64,000 nucleotides of DNA, from positions 33,119,250-33,183,249 of the forward strand of contig OW028579.1 in the NCBI GenBank assembly GCA_932294295.1, in the 5' to 3' direction. Source of the stretch: Alitta virens (Eukaryota; Annelida; Polychaeta; Phyllodocida; Nereididae). Shown here one piece after another: positions 1 through 11,944 of the stretch (the first letter of the stretch is position 1; the number at the start of each line of letters is the position of its first letter). The position numbers were made by a program, and so were the translations under genes. The notes beneath the pieces were generated by a model that was not told the origin of the DNA, did not search any database, and was given only the letters and a program-made list of their open reading frames with translations.

Positions 1-32
1 CCAGCAGGTTTCAAACCGTTCAAAATGGGAGT
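1..32 (-). CDS. Possible further exon of the SIM-protein gene (partial)
   Basis: On the minus strand a pyrimidine-poor but usable acceptor (TTTTGCAG) ends at 33, and an open frame TPILNGLKPAG runs off the window edge. It starts in phase 0, which matches the phase in which the exon at 5041-5361 ends, so it may be the next exon after a 5-kb intron. Only eleven codons are visible, so this is an inference from splice phase alone. Confidence 0.3.
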
Positions 33-123
33 CTGCAAAATTTGAGTCCAAATAGGATTTTTATCATGCTAATTACTGCAAATAGGTTTAGCTGAATGAC
101 AAAATTCACCCACAAAAATGGAT

Positions 124-161
124 TTTAGTACGATATATATATATATTATATATATATATGA
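124..161. repeat. AT dinucleotide microsatellite
   Basis: A run of alternating A and T lies between about 134 and 160, interrupted by one TT step. It is simple sequence with no other signal. Confidence 0.9.
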
Positions 162-280
162 AAATGGAGACAATCTGAGGTGAGAGCTTCATATTACTGT
201 GAGCTGAGGTACAATTCCCTTTAAATTACAGAAGAAAGCTTCACCAAATATAAGCAACAGTAAGAATAATGCACATCCTG

Positions 281-652
281 ATCCACTTTTTGTCAAGCTA
301 AATTTCTTAAAAATAACAGATATCCTGGCATTACAAGAACTGAAGTTTGATCACAAACTTATCAATGGCTCTCTACCAGAATATTACAAATGCAATTATA
401 TTAAGCAAAAAGGACCCTCCAGATATATGCTGAAATCAGATGAAATATGAGTTACCAAGAGTGAAGCATGAATATGCCAAACAGAACTGTCGTTATGGAA
501 TTACTAAAATACTAAATGAAACTCCTGATAATATAACGAGTAAATTTACCGCACATAGCCTACCTGGTTTTTCTATTTATGTAAAGAACATTCATGCTTA
601 TAAAGTTGACTGCAATAAACTTATGTATGCTCTCGATGAACGACTAACATGA
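281..652 (+). pseudogene. LINE 3' reverse-transcriptase tail, frameshifted fragment
   Basis: The frame at 301-429 reads FLKITDILALQELKFDHKLI and continues to LPEYYKCNYI. After a frame change it continues at 440-652 with LPRVKHEYAKQNCRYGITKI. This is the C-terminal pattern of CR1/Jockey-like non-LTR retrotransposons, where a short alpha-helical region precedes an N-x-R-x-S-Y-x-G-x-x-x-W-N-like box. The frameshift and the absence of upstream RT motifs mark a dead 3' fragment. Confidence 0.7.
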
Positions 653-819
653 CTGACCTCTGCAATGTGATTACATCATTTTTATGGGAAGTGCTGTTAC
701 CGACATATTTCTGGCAGTACGTGAAGTTCAACGAAGTATATTCCACATTTGCCGTGATAATGTCTGATCAATATCATCAATATGTGTGTATCAGTATATA
801 TTTATTTTTTGGAAAATGC

Positions 820-1107
820 TATGCCACAATACCATGTGAATCTTATCAAAAAGCATCCACAATGGTTACCTTACTGGCATTATTATGTTTATACGTGTAT
901 ATCTTTATAATTACGTAGCATGTGAATTACATCAAAGACATCCACAATGGTTACTGTCTCTATAATTATATTCATGAAAAATGTTATGCCACAATAGCAT
1001 GTGAATTTCATCCAAAGTCACTTGTGGTTTTCTTGAATAGTTGTATGTCCTTTTTTTAGTCCCTAGACACTACCTTACAGCCATCAAATACATCAATGGT
1101 TCCTTGT
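820..1107. repeat. Degenerate tandem motif, shared with 4451-4630
   Basis: The motif 'gccacaatagcatgtgaat ... atccacaatggttac' recurs about three times between 820 and 1020 with roughly 90-110 bp spacing. The part 926-1107 recurs almost unchanged at 4451-4630 in the same orientation. The two copies flank the 1,309-bp duplication, so an older duplication of this flank preceded the recent one. Confidence 0.75.
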
Positions 1108-1161
1108 GCCTCTGCCCTAAATACAAACAATGGATCATCTCCTTTTTCTGTTGTTATCTTT

Positions 1162-2470
1162 GATTTACTTCCATTATGAAGTGTGTTGGTTCCCTTTTCT
1201 ACTTGGGGTGGCTTCCTATCAGCTGATCAATGACATTACAGGGTGCGGCCTAAAAACTTGCACCAGGCATTTCCTCTTTCGGGATAGCTCTAAGTTACTC
1301 AAATGCTCATGAGGTCTTTTAAAGTTTTGCCACATTTAGACAATATCAGTGTCTAAATTATTGAGAGGGTAAAAAGGTGCAGGGCTTGTTCTGGGTGACA
1401 CATATCACAGAAGTCCGACTTCTGTCTGCTTGCATGGTGTCTCTTGTTGCAAACTAGTTTACAAATAAGAGATTTTTTAGTTGCTACACCTCTGGACCCA
1501 CGGAAAATGCAATATTTGCAGAATCCTCCTTCAGTGTTTTTTTTATACGTGCATATTTATATATTATGGTATTAGAAGACAAGAAGGTTGGAGCCAGTTT
1601 TGATCCAGCAAGGTCACAAAATTGAACAGAGAAATATAATGGCATTCCAGAGAGACTATTTTAATCTCCAACTAATCTGGAAATAATCACATGCTTTTCA
1701 GGAGGATGGACCAGTTAGTTAAAAGGACAAGTACATACATGTGTTATGTATTACATAACATGTATTTGATAAAAGATTAAGTACCAGGATGTTGGAACTC
1801 CTCACCAACCACTACTGTTATTATAAGTATTCTTTTTCTTTTAACTAAATTTAATTTAATGACATTTCAGTTATGCAATTTATAGGTCAGATTTAGCAAA
1901 ACATTCACAAATCAAAAATTTATTTAGATTTGAAGTTTATTTATTTCTGCTGACACTAAGCATTTCAGATTATCACTATGTAATTTTCTGTGATAATAGA
2001 ACAAAAAGAAGAAAACAAGATTTTAAAACCTTCTATCGTAGTAACATTAATGTATGTTCCCTCCAGCAAATGCATACCACCGATTGTACCATGCATACAC
2101 ACAAGTTAAACATTTATCACTATATTACAGTCTAGACATGTGACCTAGTTCACAAACGACATACATGTTGTCTTCGCTGGTCAAGACCTGACCCACTTTT
2201 TGGAACACCACTTTCCACTTAAAAAATAATCTTTTCTAAATCCATTCACAATTCATTTTAAGCTTAAGTCCTTTGTAATTAGAGTCCAGTTACTGGCAGT
2301 TAGGATTTTTGGGTTTAGTGCAGTATAGCGGACCCAAATCTATGCCCATATTTAGCGTCAATTAAAAATTAAATTTTATCAAATATTTCACAAGATTAAA
2401 GTTCTAGCACAATTAAAATAACATTTTGTGTAAAGTAGCGGGGGTTTGGGGGCGTAGCCCCCTAGAAAAA
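1162..2470. repeat. Tandem duplication, copy 1 (1,309 bp)
   Basis: Every line compared between 1162-2470 and 2471-3779 reads the same, at a constant offset of 1,309 bases. The copy begins at 'gatttacttcc' and ends in 'cctagaaaaa', 160 bp into a hAT-type MITE. Only one base of identity (G) is available at the junction, so it arose without long homology. Confidence 0.95.
2311..2470. mobile_element. Truncated hAT-type MITE (left 160 bp)
   Basis: This is the left part of the MITE fully seen at 3620-3944. It is cut exactly at the duplication junction, right after the internal hairpin GGGGGCGTAGCCCCC. It was created by the tandem duplication, not by a separate insertion. Confidence 0.9.
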
Positions 2471-3779
2471 GATTTACTTCCATTATGAAGTGTGTTGGTT
2501 CCCTTTTCTACTTGGGGTGGCTTCCTATCAGCTGATCAATGACATTACAGGGTGCGGCCTAAAAACTTGCACCAGGCATTTCCTCTTTCGGGATAGCTCT
2601 AAGTTACTCAAATGCTCATGAGGTCTTTTAAAGTTTTGCCACATTTAGACAATATCAGTGTCTAAATTATTGAGAGGGTAAAAAGGTGCAGGGCTTGTTC
2701 TGGGTGACACATATCACAGAAGTCCGACTTCTGTCTGCTTGCATGGTGTCTCTTGTTGCAAACTAGTTTACAAATAAGAGATTTTTTAGTTGCTACACCT
2801 CTGGACCCACGGAAAATGCAATATTTGCAGAATCCTCCTTCAGTGTTTTTTTTATACGTGCATATTTATATATTATGGTATTAGAAGACAAGAAGGTTGG
2901 AGCCAGTTTTGATCCAGCAAGGTCACAAAATTGAACAGAGAAATATAATGGCATTCCAGAGAGACTATTTTAATCTCCAACTAATCTGGAAATAATCACA
3001 TGCTTTTCAGGAGGATGGACCAGTTAGTTAAAAGGACAAGTACATACATGTGTTATGTATTACATAACATGTATTTGATAAAAGATTAAGTACCAGGATG
3101 TTGGAACTCCTCACCAACCACTACTGTTATTATAAGTATTCTTTTTCTTTTAACTAAATTTAATTTAATGACATTTCAGTTATGCAATTTATAGGTCAGA
3201 TTTAGCAAAACATTCACAAATCAAAAATTTATTTAGATTTGAAGTTTATTTATTTCTGCTGACACTAAGCATTTCAGATTATCACTATGTAATTTTCTGT
3301 GATAATAGAACAAAAAGAAGAAAACAAGATTTTAAAACCTTCTATCGTAGTAACATTAATGTATGTTCCCTCCAGCAAATGCATACCACCGATTGTACCA
3401 TGCATACACACAAGTTAAACATTTATCACTATATTACAGTCTAGACATGTGACCTAGTTCACAAACGACATACATGTTGTCTTCGCTGGTCAAGACCTGA
3501 CCCACTTTTTGGAACACCACTTTCCACTTAAAAAATAATCTTTTCTAAATCCATTCACAATTCATTTTAAGCTTAAGTCCTTTGTAATTAGAGTCCAGTT
3601 ACTGGCAGTTAGGATTTTTGGGTTTAGTGCAGTATAGCGGACCCAAATCTATGCCCATATTTAGCGTCAATTAAAAATTAAATTTTATCAAATATTTCAC
3701 AAGATTAAAGTTCTAGCACAATTAAAATAACATTTTGTGTAAAGTAGCGGGGGTTTGGGGGCGTAGCCCCCTAGAAAAA
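2471..3779. repeat. Tandem duplication, copy 2 (1,309 bp)
   Basis: This is the second, head-to-tail copy of 1162-2470. Its right end runs on into the remainder of the MITE (3620-3944), so the original right flank is on this copy. No gene or splice-like structure is evident in the unit, which lies in a large intron or intergenic stretch of the SIM-protein gene. Confidence 0.95.
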
Positions 3780-3944
3780 GCTAAAATAAACTTTGTCTTT
3801 ACCGTGAATATGAAAACCGCCGTCATAACTAAATTAGTTTGTGATGTCATAAAGAGATTTCAAGCACTTTTACGTCATAGGCCTGGCAAAGAGGCTCGTT
3901 AAATATGGTCATAAATCTGGGTCCGCTATACTGCACTATATTCC
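3620..3944. mobile_element. Non-autonomous hAT-type MITE, copy A (325 bp)
   Basis: The terminal inverted repeats share AGTGCAGTATAGCGGACCC on both ends, with outer bases GGGTTT and GGAATAT. An 8-bp target-site duplication GGATTTTT is present at 3612-3619 and 3945-3952. Internally there is a strong GC hairpin (GGGGGCGTAGCCCCC) and TGACGTCA-like palindromes. The 8-bp duplication is the hallmark of hAT transposition. Two further copies are at 8954 and 34038. Confidence 0.9.
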
Positions 3945-3952
3945 GGATTTTT

Positions 3953-5040
3953 AATGAGGCAATACTTTTATTGCTGTGGTTTACGGCTTTGCACACAATC
4001 TTTTTCCGAATTTCAAAACAGGGAATGATACCTGTACCTATTTCATATAATTATATTCCATTGTGTTCCACTCTCAATGTAAAGTTTGGCTCGCTAAGTT
4101 TATTGTTACAACTGTTTGTGCAATATCAAAATAGAATATTTTCATTTTTGCCTTATAAAATTCAGAAAATTACAATTAAGTCGTAGAAAAATATGTTTAC
4201 AGCACTTGGAATTATTTTCATAATGAATCCGAACTTAGGATGACATTCTGAATTATATTAGTTTAATTACCAATTCTGACACCAATATTGAAAACTGTTC
4301 AGAGTTCCGAGTTCATCTTGAACCATCAAATTAAGCCTGGTCTTTCGGGAAGCTACATACCACTTCTTGCTATGATTGGTTGATCTGTTGGAAGAAAATA
4401 CCCAATCCCTGGGCAATGCTCTACATTGTAGAGACAAATTGAGGTAGGACTTACATCAAAAGACATCCACAATAGTTACTGTCTCTATAATTATATTCAT
4501 GAAAATTTTATGCCACAATAGCATGTGAATTTCATCCAAAGTCACTTGTGGTATTCTTGAATATTTGTATGTCCTTTTTTAGTCCCTAGACACTACCTTA
4601 TAGCCATCAAATACATCAATGGTTCCTTGTAAATGTAAATTACTTCCAAGTTTCATCATCCTCACGGACGGCCTCAACCAACTTTTACAATGGGGAACTA
4701 ATGAGCCAACAGAGGGAGCCATCAGTAACTGCGCCAATTATTTAATGACGTTATCTAAATGTGATGTCATAAGCTGCACTTAATGACCTCACTGTATTAT
4801 GCCTACATCATCAACTATTGTTTGGGCAAAGTTTCAGATAGCTCCATCTGTGGACAAAAAGTAGCCCCATTACACCTTTGGCAGGCCTGTTCAAGCATGA
4901 GCCTTTCTCAAGTACCGATTTACACACTGGGTGGAGTGGACAAAGATTTACAGAGGATCTCCTTAATTAATTTGTTGGATGTTGCTAATTTTAACTTCAT
5001 TGAAACATTATTCATTCCGCTGTTAAAAATGTGTACTTAC
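3953..5040. other. Intronic/intergenic stretch, no gene seen
   Basis: Contains the old repeat copy at 4451-4630. A segment near 4690-4790 ('caacagagggagccatcag' followed by 'ttatttaatgacg') resembles 35505-35600 and probably belongs to a dispersed repeat. Open frames here lack splice or homology support. Confidence 0.5.
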
Positions 5041-8000
5041 AAATTCTTCTTTGATGGTTGGCTGGTTTGGCATTGACGGCAACGCAAATTGCGAAGAACT
5101 TCCATGAACACTTGTGGCGGTATTTTCAGCTGTCTTTTCCATCAATGAGGAGGTTGAATTTGATGAATTTTGTGGACCAGAGTTAGGTGAGGGATGGGCT
5201 TCATCGTCAATAGACCGCGTGTCCATTATTAGCAATTCTTGTTCTCTGTCATTTTGCGTCTGACCGCTTTTTTGAGTTGTTTCTTGCGGACTCTTATCCT
5301 TTTCTGTTTCTTCTTCCTCATCATCATCATCGATGATGATAAGGTCGTCATCGTTATTTTCCTGAGAAATAAACAACGATTTAAAGTCTTTGTGAACATA
5401 TTACCCCACAGCAAACCAAAAGAATAAAAACACTAAGAAGCGAAAGTACTTTATTTGTAAACAGTGGTAAAAGACTGTTGCCATGTCTTGTATATGTAAT
5501 TTATATTTTAAGACTGCGATTGTAAATATCAGACACAATGAATGCTTCGGTGCACACGTCTCATCAAATATTGGCTTTGCGTATGCTCCTTTAACAAAAC
5601 CATGTATTCAATTTATTTACAAAATTCATTAAATTTAAATGTTGTCACAGTTCATATTGTATATGGTTGCATACCAAGTTTCATTAGGTAACAAAATTAA
5701 AATTCAATTTAATTTCTTACTTTTCTGCTGCTTGATGTATTTTCTATTGCATTAGACTGCTCTGTCGGCTTCTCCTACAAATGAAAAATAAGACAAATGG
5801 ATTTAACCTCAAGCAAATACAACTTATACAAGTATTTTTATTCAAAATTATGTAAAACAACAACTTTGAGTACACAAGAGAAAAGATCAACAATGTGAAT
5901 TAACTTACAGTAACTGGAACAGTCGGTGATTGATTTGAGCTGGACTCTTTCTGCGATCCATCACCTAAAATTGAAACAATTGATTAGATCAATAAATTAT
6001 CAATAACAAAATGGTTCACTTACATATTGGCAAGTACTACGGTGACACTTCCGTTTCGTTCAGTTACTGAGCAGCTACAAGACCTATCATATAGACAGTC
6101 GGCTCATTTTACCCTGTGCCGCACTCTATTAGAAGTATATTTATGGTGGTATCAGGTTTAACACTGGTGACCAGTACCATAGAGAAAATGTCTTATTAAA
6201 GGATTAACATATAATTGTTAATACAGTATTTCATTACACATGACCCAACGAAAGTACACAATTAGCAATGTTTCTGAAGCCATTATGTTCCATTGTGACA
6301 TCACAAAGAGGATGGCGCCATCTAGCATTACATGGGGCACCATTTCTTTGGTGTGTTGTTGATACTAGTTCATTCTTCAAGAATAGCAGGACCATGCATA
6401 GAAAAGGTTTTTAATTTAAAACATACATGCAGTTTCCATTGGTACATAATTATTCAAATACCTGTCATCAGATGTGGAGGAATATAAATGCTTGCCCCAG
6501 GCTCAAGATAATCTGGAACCAACACACCAGCATTTGGGGCATCTGATCTCCCTACCACTGTAGATGCGCCTGAAACTGTAACAGAAACACTCTTTAACGT
6601 ATCTTACTATTGACGCGATTAAGAAACTTTATCAAAAAGCAATTGAACTGGTCCCTTTAATTATATGCTATATATAAATCACTCTTCATGTATATGAACA
6701 TTTCTATCAACGTAAGGAAAAATTTGAAAGTGGCCTAAAAACAATGAATAATAATAAATATTAAATGATAATCTGGTATTGGCTTTCTGATTGATACTAA
6801 CATACATATATTTTACAGTATAGTACGAACGACTTACATAAACATCCCAAACATGCTTTACTCGATAAAAAGAAATATATAGTACATGTATGTAAAATCA
6901 TTACAGAATTATTGGCTGTCAAAAAAAAAAAAAAAAAAAAGAGTATAAAAAAAAAATATTTCCAGTGTAATTCACATTTAATATCAGGGGCGCTCCCATT
7001 TACAGAGGACTGACGGTTTGCAGCCCAAATTGAAAACTGAGAGATCTATTTGTTTTTTTTAATGAACTACGACCAAAATTAAATACAATAATGAACTTCT
7101 TCATTTCAATATTAAAAAAAAAAAGACCACTAAACTCACCTGATGCATTTGAAGTACTTAACGTTGTCACAGGCTGAGACACGAACGTGATATTGGTTGT
7201 TGTAACAGGAGACTGGCTGCTACTCTGAACACAAGATGATAACACTGGTAGGCTTCGTTGATTTGACCCAACAACAGGCTGCGGACACGGGACATGCTGT
7301 GGATATGGGACACGCTGTGGATATGGGAAGCACTGCGGCCCTTGTATAGACGATACTGTTAATTGTGCGGGTGGCTGGGTAGTCGACACCGTTCCAACAT
7401 TTGCTGGGATACTATTATGTGCAGTAAATCCTTGATATGACCAGTTTCGAACAACAGGACTGCTATGCAGGGTAACAGGAAAAGAAGTAATGGGCTGAAC
7501 TGACGCAACGGATCCAGGTGCACTTAATGCCGGTTGAACGGGCAGATTCACATTGCCCGTTAATACTGGAAATTGATAAGGTTGTACGAAACAACCAGTG
7601 TTCAATATTGGCGGTAAATTTATACCAGGCGATGGCATAGGTGTTGAAACTGGTGGATTAGTATTAGTGACGGGCGTATGGGATCCAGAAGATGCAGGAT
7701 TACAGCTTCCATCATCATCACTGTCCAATAAAATAACTTCACTGCAGGAAAAAAAAAGATTTGCAGAAATGAGTTAGATGAATATCAGGTTAGGCTGAAT
7801 GAAAAAAAATGTGTTTGGGTCCAAGTTCATAGCCCTCAAAAAGTAGGTGGACCAAAGAATTTTCTTTATATTATTAAAATGTACAGTATATTTTACTTTT
7901 GAAACTTTCAAAAAGCTTGAAAAGTCCATAAAAAGTTAAGGGTAGTGTTGATAGGGAAATCTGAAGCTAAATCTTTTTTTCAGTCAGTCATATCTGTACA

Positions 8001-10618
8001 ACTGTGGGCATGAACCAAATGATTAACTGAGATTCAGAAATTTAATTTCAACAACACATTTCAAATATAGTCTTCTACCCCTAGAAACATTGGTTCCAGC
8101 TGATTAAACGATACATGAATATTATATTATAATGACAAATATAACGCCGAATACTAATCGTGGTCATTGGTGGAGTCAAGAACAATATCTTGAATGAAAG
8201 AAAACTACATTTGCTTAAAGGTGATGTCAACTGGAACTAAATGTGATGCATTAGCAGTGACATGATTTTGAAAGAGAAAAATATTAATTCTAAATAACTG
8301 ATAACTTTTCGAACTTAAACTGACCTGGATGATGCTGCAGAACAGATGTTACTGGGACGAGTTTCAAAAGCCTCGGACTTCAATGGTCTCACAGGCAATG
8401 TGAATGAACTTAAAGAACTGGTTTCCTGCATAAAACAAAGAAGGAGTCAGTCAATATTATTAACCCAGATCTTCACTGGCTTTACATCACCTATTAAAAT
8501 GTACTTACAAGTCTACGATGACCTTTTATGAAGAAATGTATTAAAACACAAGTGTGGTGGATTGAAAGATGTTTTTTTTACTCTAAAAGTCGACTGGCTT
8601 GCATGCCATGACACAATTTTTCTCATGCCCTTTTTAGTATATTCATACTATATTCTACAATTATTGCACAGTGGCGAGTGCAATGTCAGTTGTCGAGGTT
8701 CAATAAAAACAGATATTATATGGCTAGCAGAAATCCTAGCTTCTGATTGGCTGAGAGCCCTGCAATATTTTCATATATAGCACGGTACATTTTAGTGGCA
8801 GAATATGTATTTTCTAAGTAAAAACAAATCGTTATACCTCCGTAATTAAGCACACAAAAGGCAATTACACTCTAATGTTCAATAACAAATTTAATTTACT
8901 GCATTTTGCCTAACAGGCAATTAGGATTGTGTGACTGAAAGGTAAACAACCTCGGAAAAAGCGCAGTATAGCAGACCCAGATTTTTGACCATATTTAGCT
9001 AGCCTTGTTGCCAAGCTTATGACGTCAAAAGCTTGAATTCAGTGTATGACGTCACAAGAAATGATGGCAGTTTTCATTTTCACGGCAAGAACAAGGTTTA
9101 TTTTTATTTTCTCTCAAACCCCCGCTATGCTACACAATTGGATTCTTGTTGGACAAGATCTTCAAAATCTTGGTGAGTGTTGCTCAAAATAATGATATAT
9201 TTTATACCAAATATGGTCGTAAATTTCGGTCCGCTATACTGCACTTAACCCACAACCTCTCATTTAAAAAAAAAACAATGTACATTTTGTTGTCAATGAA
9301 ATTGATGCCTTTTCAGAGGTTAAAAAAATAATTGAATATTGTTGTGGGTTGCCGTTATAACCATATAAGTGTTTTAATAAGGATTAAAAGATTAGAGAAA
9401 ATAATCCATGGAAAAAAGAATGAGTAAAACAGGCCCTGAAATTGTCCGCCAAGTTAAATATAATTTATCACATACTGTGTATAATTTCAGTCACATTTGT
9501 AATTTTAATTGTCAATAACTCTTCAACTGGAAAATTTTGCATGTATTTTTAAAGACATGTATTTTATATGAAAAAAACAAGAAAAAAAACGATTTCTTGC
9601 TTTAGGTTCACACAAGATGAAGGTTGCAAAGGCCTATCACTCTAGTGCAAAAACCTCTTTTCTTGTGTATATAATATAAAAATTATATGGCATTTCTATT
9701 TACACAAATAAAAGGGACTGTACAGTTGATATAAATTCAGCAGAAAAGTGAAGGGCCTATTTTACTCAATAATTTTTTTCCATTCATTATTTTCTATAAT
9801 TTTTTACATAATATTATGTATATATGTATATTGGCAACCCAAAACAATTTTGAGCCTTAGAAAGGGTATTAATTTCAATTGACAACAAAACGTACCTTGT
9901 TTTAGTGAAAGAGGTTGTTTACATTTTAGACACGCAAAAACAATTACCTGTTAAATACAAAATGCGGCAAATAAAATAAATTTGTTATTGACTTATTGTT
10001 ACAGTCTAATTTACCTTCATTCATTTAAGGAAGGTGTAATGATTTGTTTATACTTAAAAATGACGTATTTCGCCACCTAAAATATACCGTGCAATATAGC
10101 CACGCAATATATAAAATTATTGCATGGATCTCAGCCAATCAGAAGCTAGGATTTCTGCTAGCCATATTATACAAATATATTCTGCATACAGGTCTTTCGT
10201 GACCTCAACATGTTGACAAAATTCATTCATTGTTCATTATATATATCTTGTTTTGAACCGTAAATCTATGATGGTGTTGACATGACCTTCTAAATTTCAC
10301 ATTTCCATTATACGTATAACTGATTTTTTTTTTTAATTATCAAATATTTTCAGGGATACCTACATTTCTGCTTTGGAAACCTTGAAAATTACTGCCGGAA
10401 GTATTTGCTCCACTGGGGTGCACCACTGCCCTTGGTCTGTCCAATATTGGTAACAACCCTGGGTGCTGCACCACAGCAGAGTGCCCTGACATCTGGTTGT
10501 CTGCCAAGTTAGCCATGCCCCTTAGCCACATCAGGGCATGGTAGCCTTCTCCAAACGAGTCATTGGTGGGGGTTGGAGCTGGACCACTCTGCGATCCAGG
10601 CCCTGGATTCTGTGCCAT
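5041..10618 (-). CDS. Unrecognised Ser/Thr/Pro-rich protein with SUMO-interacting motifs (3' end missing)
   Basis: I assembled seven minus-strand exons with consistent phases: 10618-10364 (ATG at 10618), 8425-8325, 7741-7140, 6575-6462, 5964-5909, 5774-5721 and 5361-5041. They give 501 codons so far, with no stop. No enzymatic domain is recognisable. Visible features are a hydrophobic core followed by acids, VILLDSDDD (residues about 121-129), and a second, LIIIDDDDEEEE (about 401-412). Both fit the SUMO-interacting motif pattern. Two psi-K-x-E SUMO-acceptor patterns are LKSE (Lys 101) and IKEE (Lys 498, at the end of the last exon). Residues 130-320 are rich in P, S, T, V and Q and contain an imperfect six-residue repeat (PYPQRV, PYPQHV, PCPQPV). 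An acceptor lies just upstream of the ATG, so a 5' untranslated exon is likely. The donor chosen at 10363 (AAT|GTAGGT) is preferred because it keeps phase. A nuclear, SUMO-binding role is inferred from motifs only; the family is not recognised. Confidence 0.7.
6921..6941. repeat. Poly-A run
   Basis: A homopolymer A run of about 21 lies in an intron of the SIM-protein gene. It has no associated element that I can identify. Confidence 0.85.
8670..10215. mobile_element. Foldback element with long imperfect inverted arms
   Basis: The left arm (about 8670-8953 plus 9252-9350) is the reverse complement, with divergence, of the right arm (about 9828-10215). Matching landmarks include 'tggctagcagaaatcctagc' at 8720 against its complement near 10155, the 'gaggttgtttac' block, and a 'ttttgttgtcaattgaaat' block nearest the centre. 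The left arm is split by a hAT MITE with its own 8-bp duplication, so the foldback element is older. The spacer 9350-9828 shows no coding sequence. It sits in an intron of the SIM-protein gene. Confidence 0.75.
8954..9251. mobile_element. Non-autonomous hAT-type MITE, copy B (298 bp)
   Basis: It carries the same terminal inverted repeats as copy A in the opposite orientation. It is flanked by a perfect 8-bp duplication ACAACCTC at 8946-8953 and 9252-9259. It is nested within the foldback element at 8670-10215. Confidence 0.9.
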
Positions 10619-10639
10619 CTTGTTGGTGTCCCCTGCAAG

Positions 10640-11812
10640 GTAAAACAATGATGCCTGAATTATCATGATCATGAGAGAGTTCAGTTGCATGAATCAGGCT
10701 ACCGTAAGAGAAAAGCTTTTCCAACTCCACAGTAAAATCTTTAAAAGAATAATCACTGCACCTCCTCCAGTTGAATTCTTCAACATAATATTGTTCAATT
10801 GCATTTTTGAAATGTGTCTAAATTTACCAAGGATGCTGTGCATTCAAAACGGCCTATTACTAGGACAGCCCCCACCAAAACGGCCTCCCCTGTTTTTTAA
10901 GGTTAGTTTTTAAGCATCAAGATCCCACATTAATACTAGAGGACAGTAGAGGTTGCCACCAATAAAAGTTTTGGTTGTAGTTTGGTGATGGAGCCTTCGT
11001 TACTTTGATAAGGTTGTTATGATTTATTGCCAGGGCTACAAGAAGGGCAAGTGGTCCGCCATTAACACAAATCCCAAACGGCCTACCCAGTCACGATGAA
11101 GGGAGTAACCTTCTGCATTAATCCAGCATAACTTAGTCATTTCTAGTCTGATTTTCAAAATTTAAAGTTCCTAGAAATTGCTGAAAACTCCTCTTTCTAT
11201 ATAGGATACTGCAGTTAATAATTCTTAAGACGTAGTATTACGTATTTAGCGCGACACAACAATGTCCATATTTTGATAATAAAATATTTAATTAATAAAA
11301 ATATGTTTGTTTTCTTTCCAACTAATGAATATTAATGAAAGAATATTCATAAATATGAAATGTATATGTTCCTGGCAATTTATATATAGAAAAATAATTT
11401 TATCCAAATAAAGTAAGTTGTATCTAACTAGGCTAAGGACAATAAGTCACTGACAATCACAAAACTAAGTTCTGACATTATTTTGATAATTATGTATATA
11501 TTGCAATCCTACATTATCTGTCATTATACTTCAAAAGGTAGCATAATCCATTTATGATTTCACCATGGGATCAATTGCAATTAATTCAACACAGTGGGTG
11601 GAGACTTGAGTTGATCAATAAAAAAATACGCCTCTTCTCATTTATTCATTTGTTTTGGGGTTGAAGTTGATTGCAATTATAACTCTACAGAAATCAAATA
11701 AATGGAGAGGATGGGGTTAACATTATCATTGTTAGACTGTAGAATGTCAATATCTATTGTTATGTTCTTATGTATTTATTTCTTCGTATATCGATTTATG
11801 AATAAAAACCAT
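10640..11812. other. Upstream region of the SIM-protein gene, no coding exon seen
   Basis: The stretch is AT-rich with short 'aaaacggcc' motifs at 10845, 10877 and 11078 that recur inverted near 13660. Any 5' untranslated exon and promoter of the minus-strand gene should lie here or up to about 12.5 kb, but I cannot place them. Confidence 0.5.
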
Positions 11813-11944
11813 ATACCGTAACGGAGGGTATTATCGACAGGTCAGGTATCGACACTTAAATTGGTTTGTTTGCAAAACTGTTAACATTCTAATGTGAGTG
11901 TCGATAATACCTGCCCGGTCAATAATACCATCCTATACGGTAAC
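11813..11944. mobile_element. Palindromic mariner-like MITE, copy 1 (about 130 bp)
   Basis: The ends TACCGTAACGGAGGGTATTA and the complement of 'taataccatcctatacggta' form an almost full-length hairpin. Inner sequences are also inverted ('gtcgataatacctgcc'). TA at the boundary suggests a TA duplication. A second copy is at 35996-36138. Confidence 0.75.

Noticed and set aside
3905..4186. 93-codon plus-strand frame
   Set aside because: It begins inside the hAT MITE and runs into AT-rich DNA; composition is that of translated non-coding sequence.
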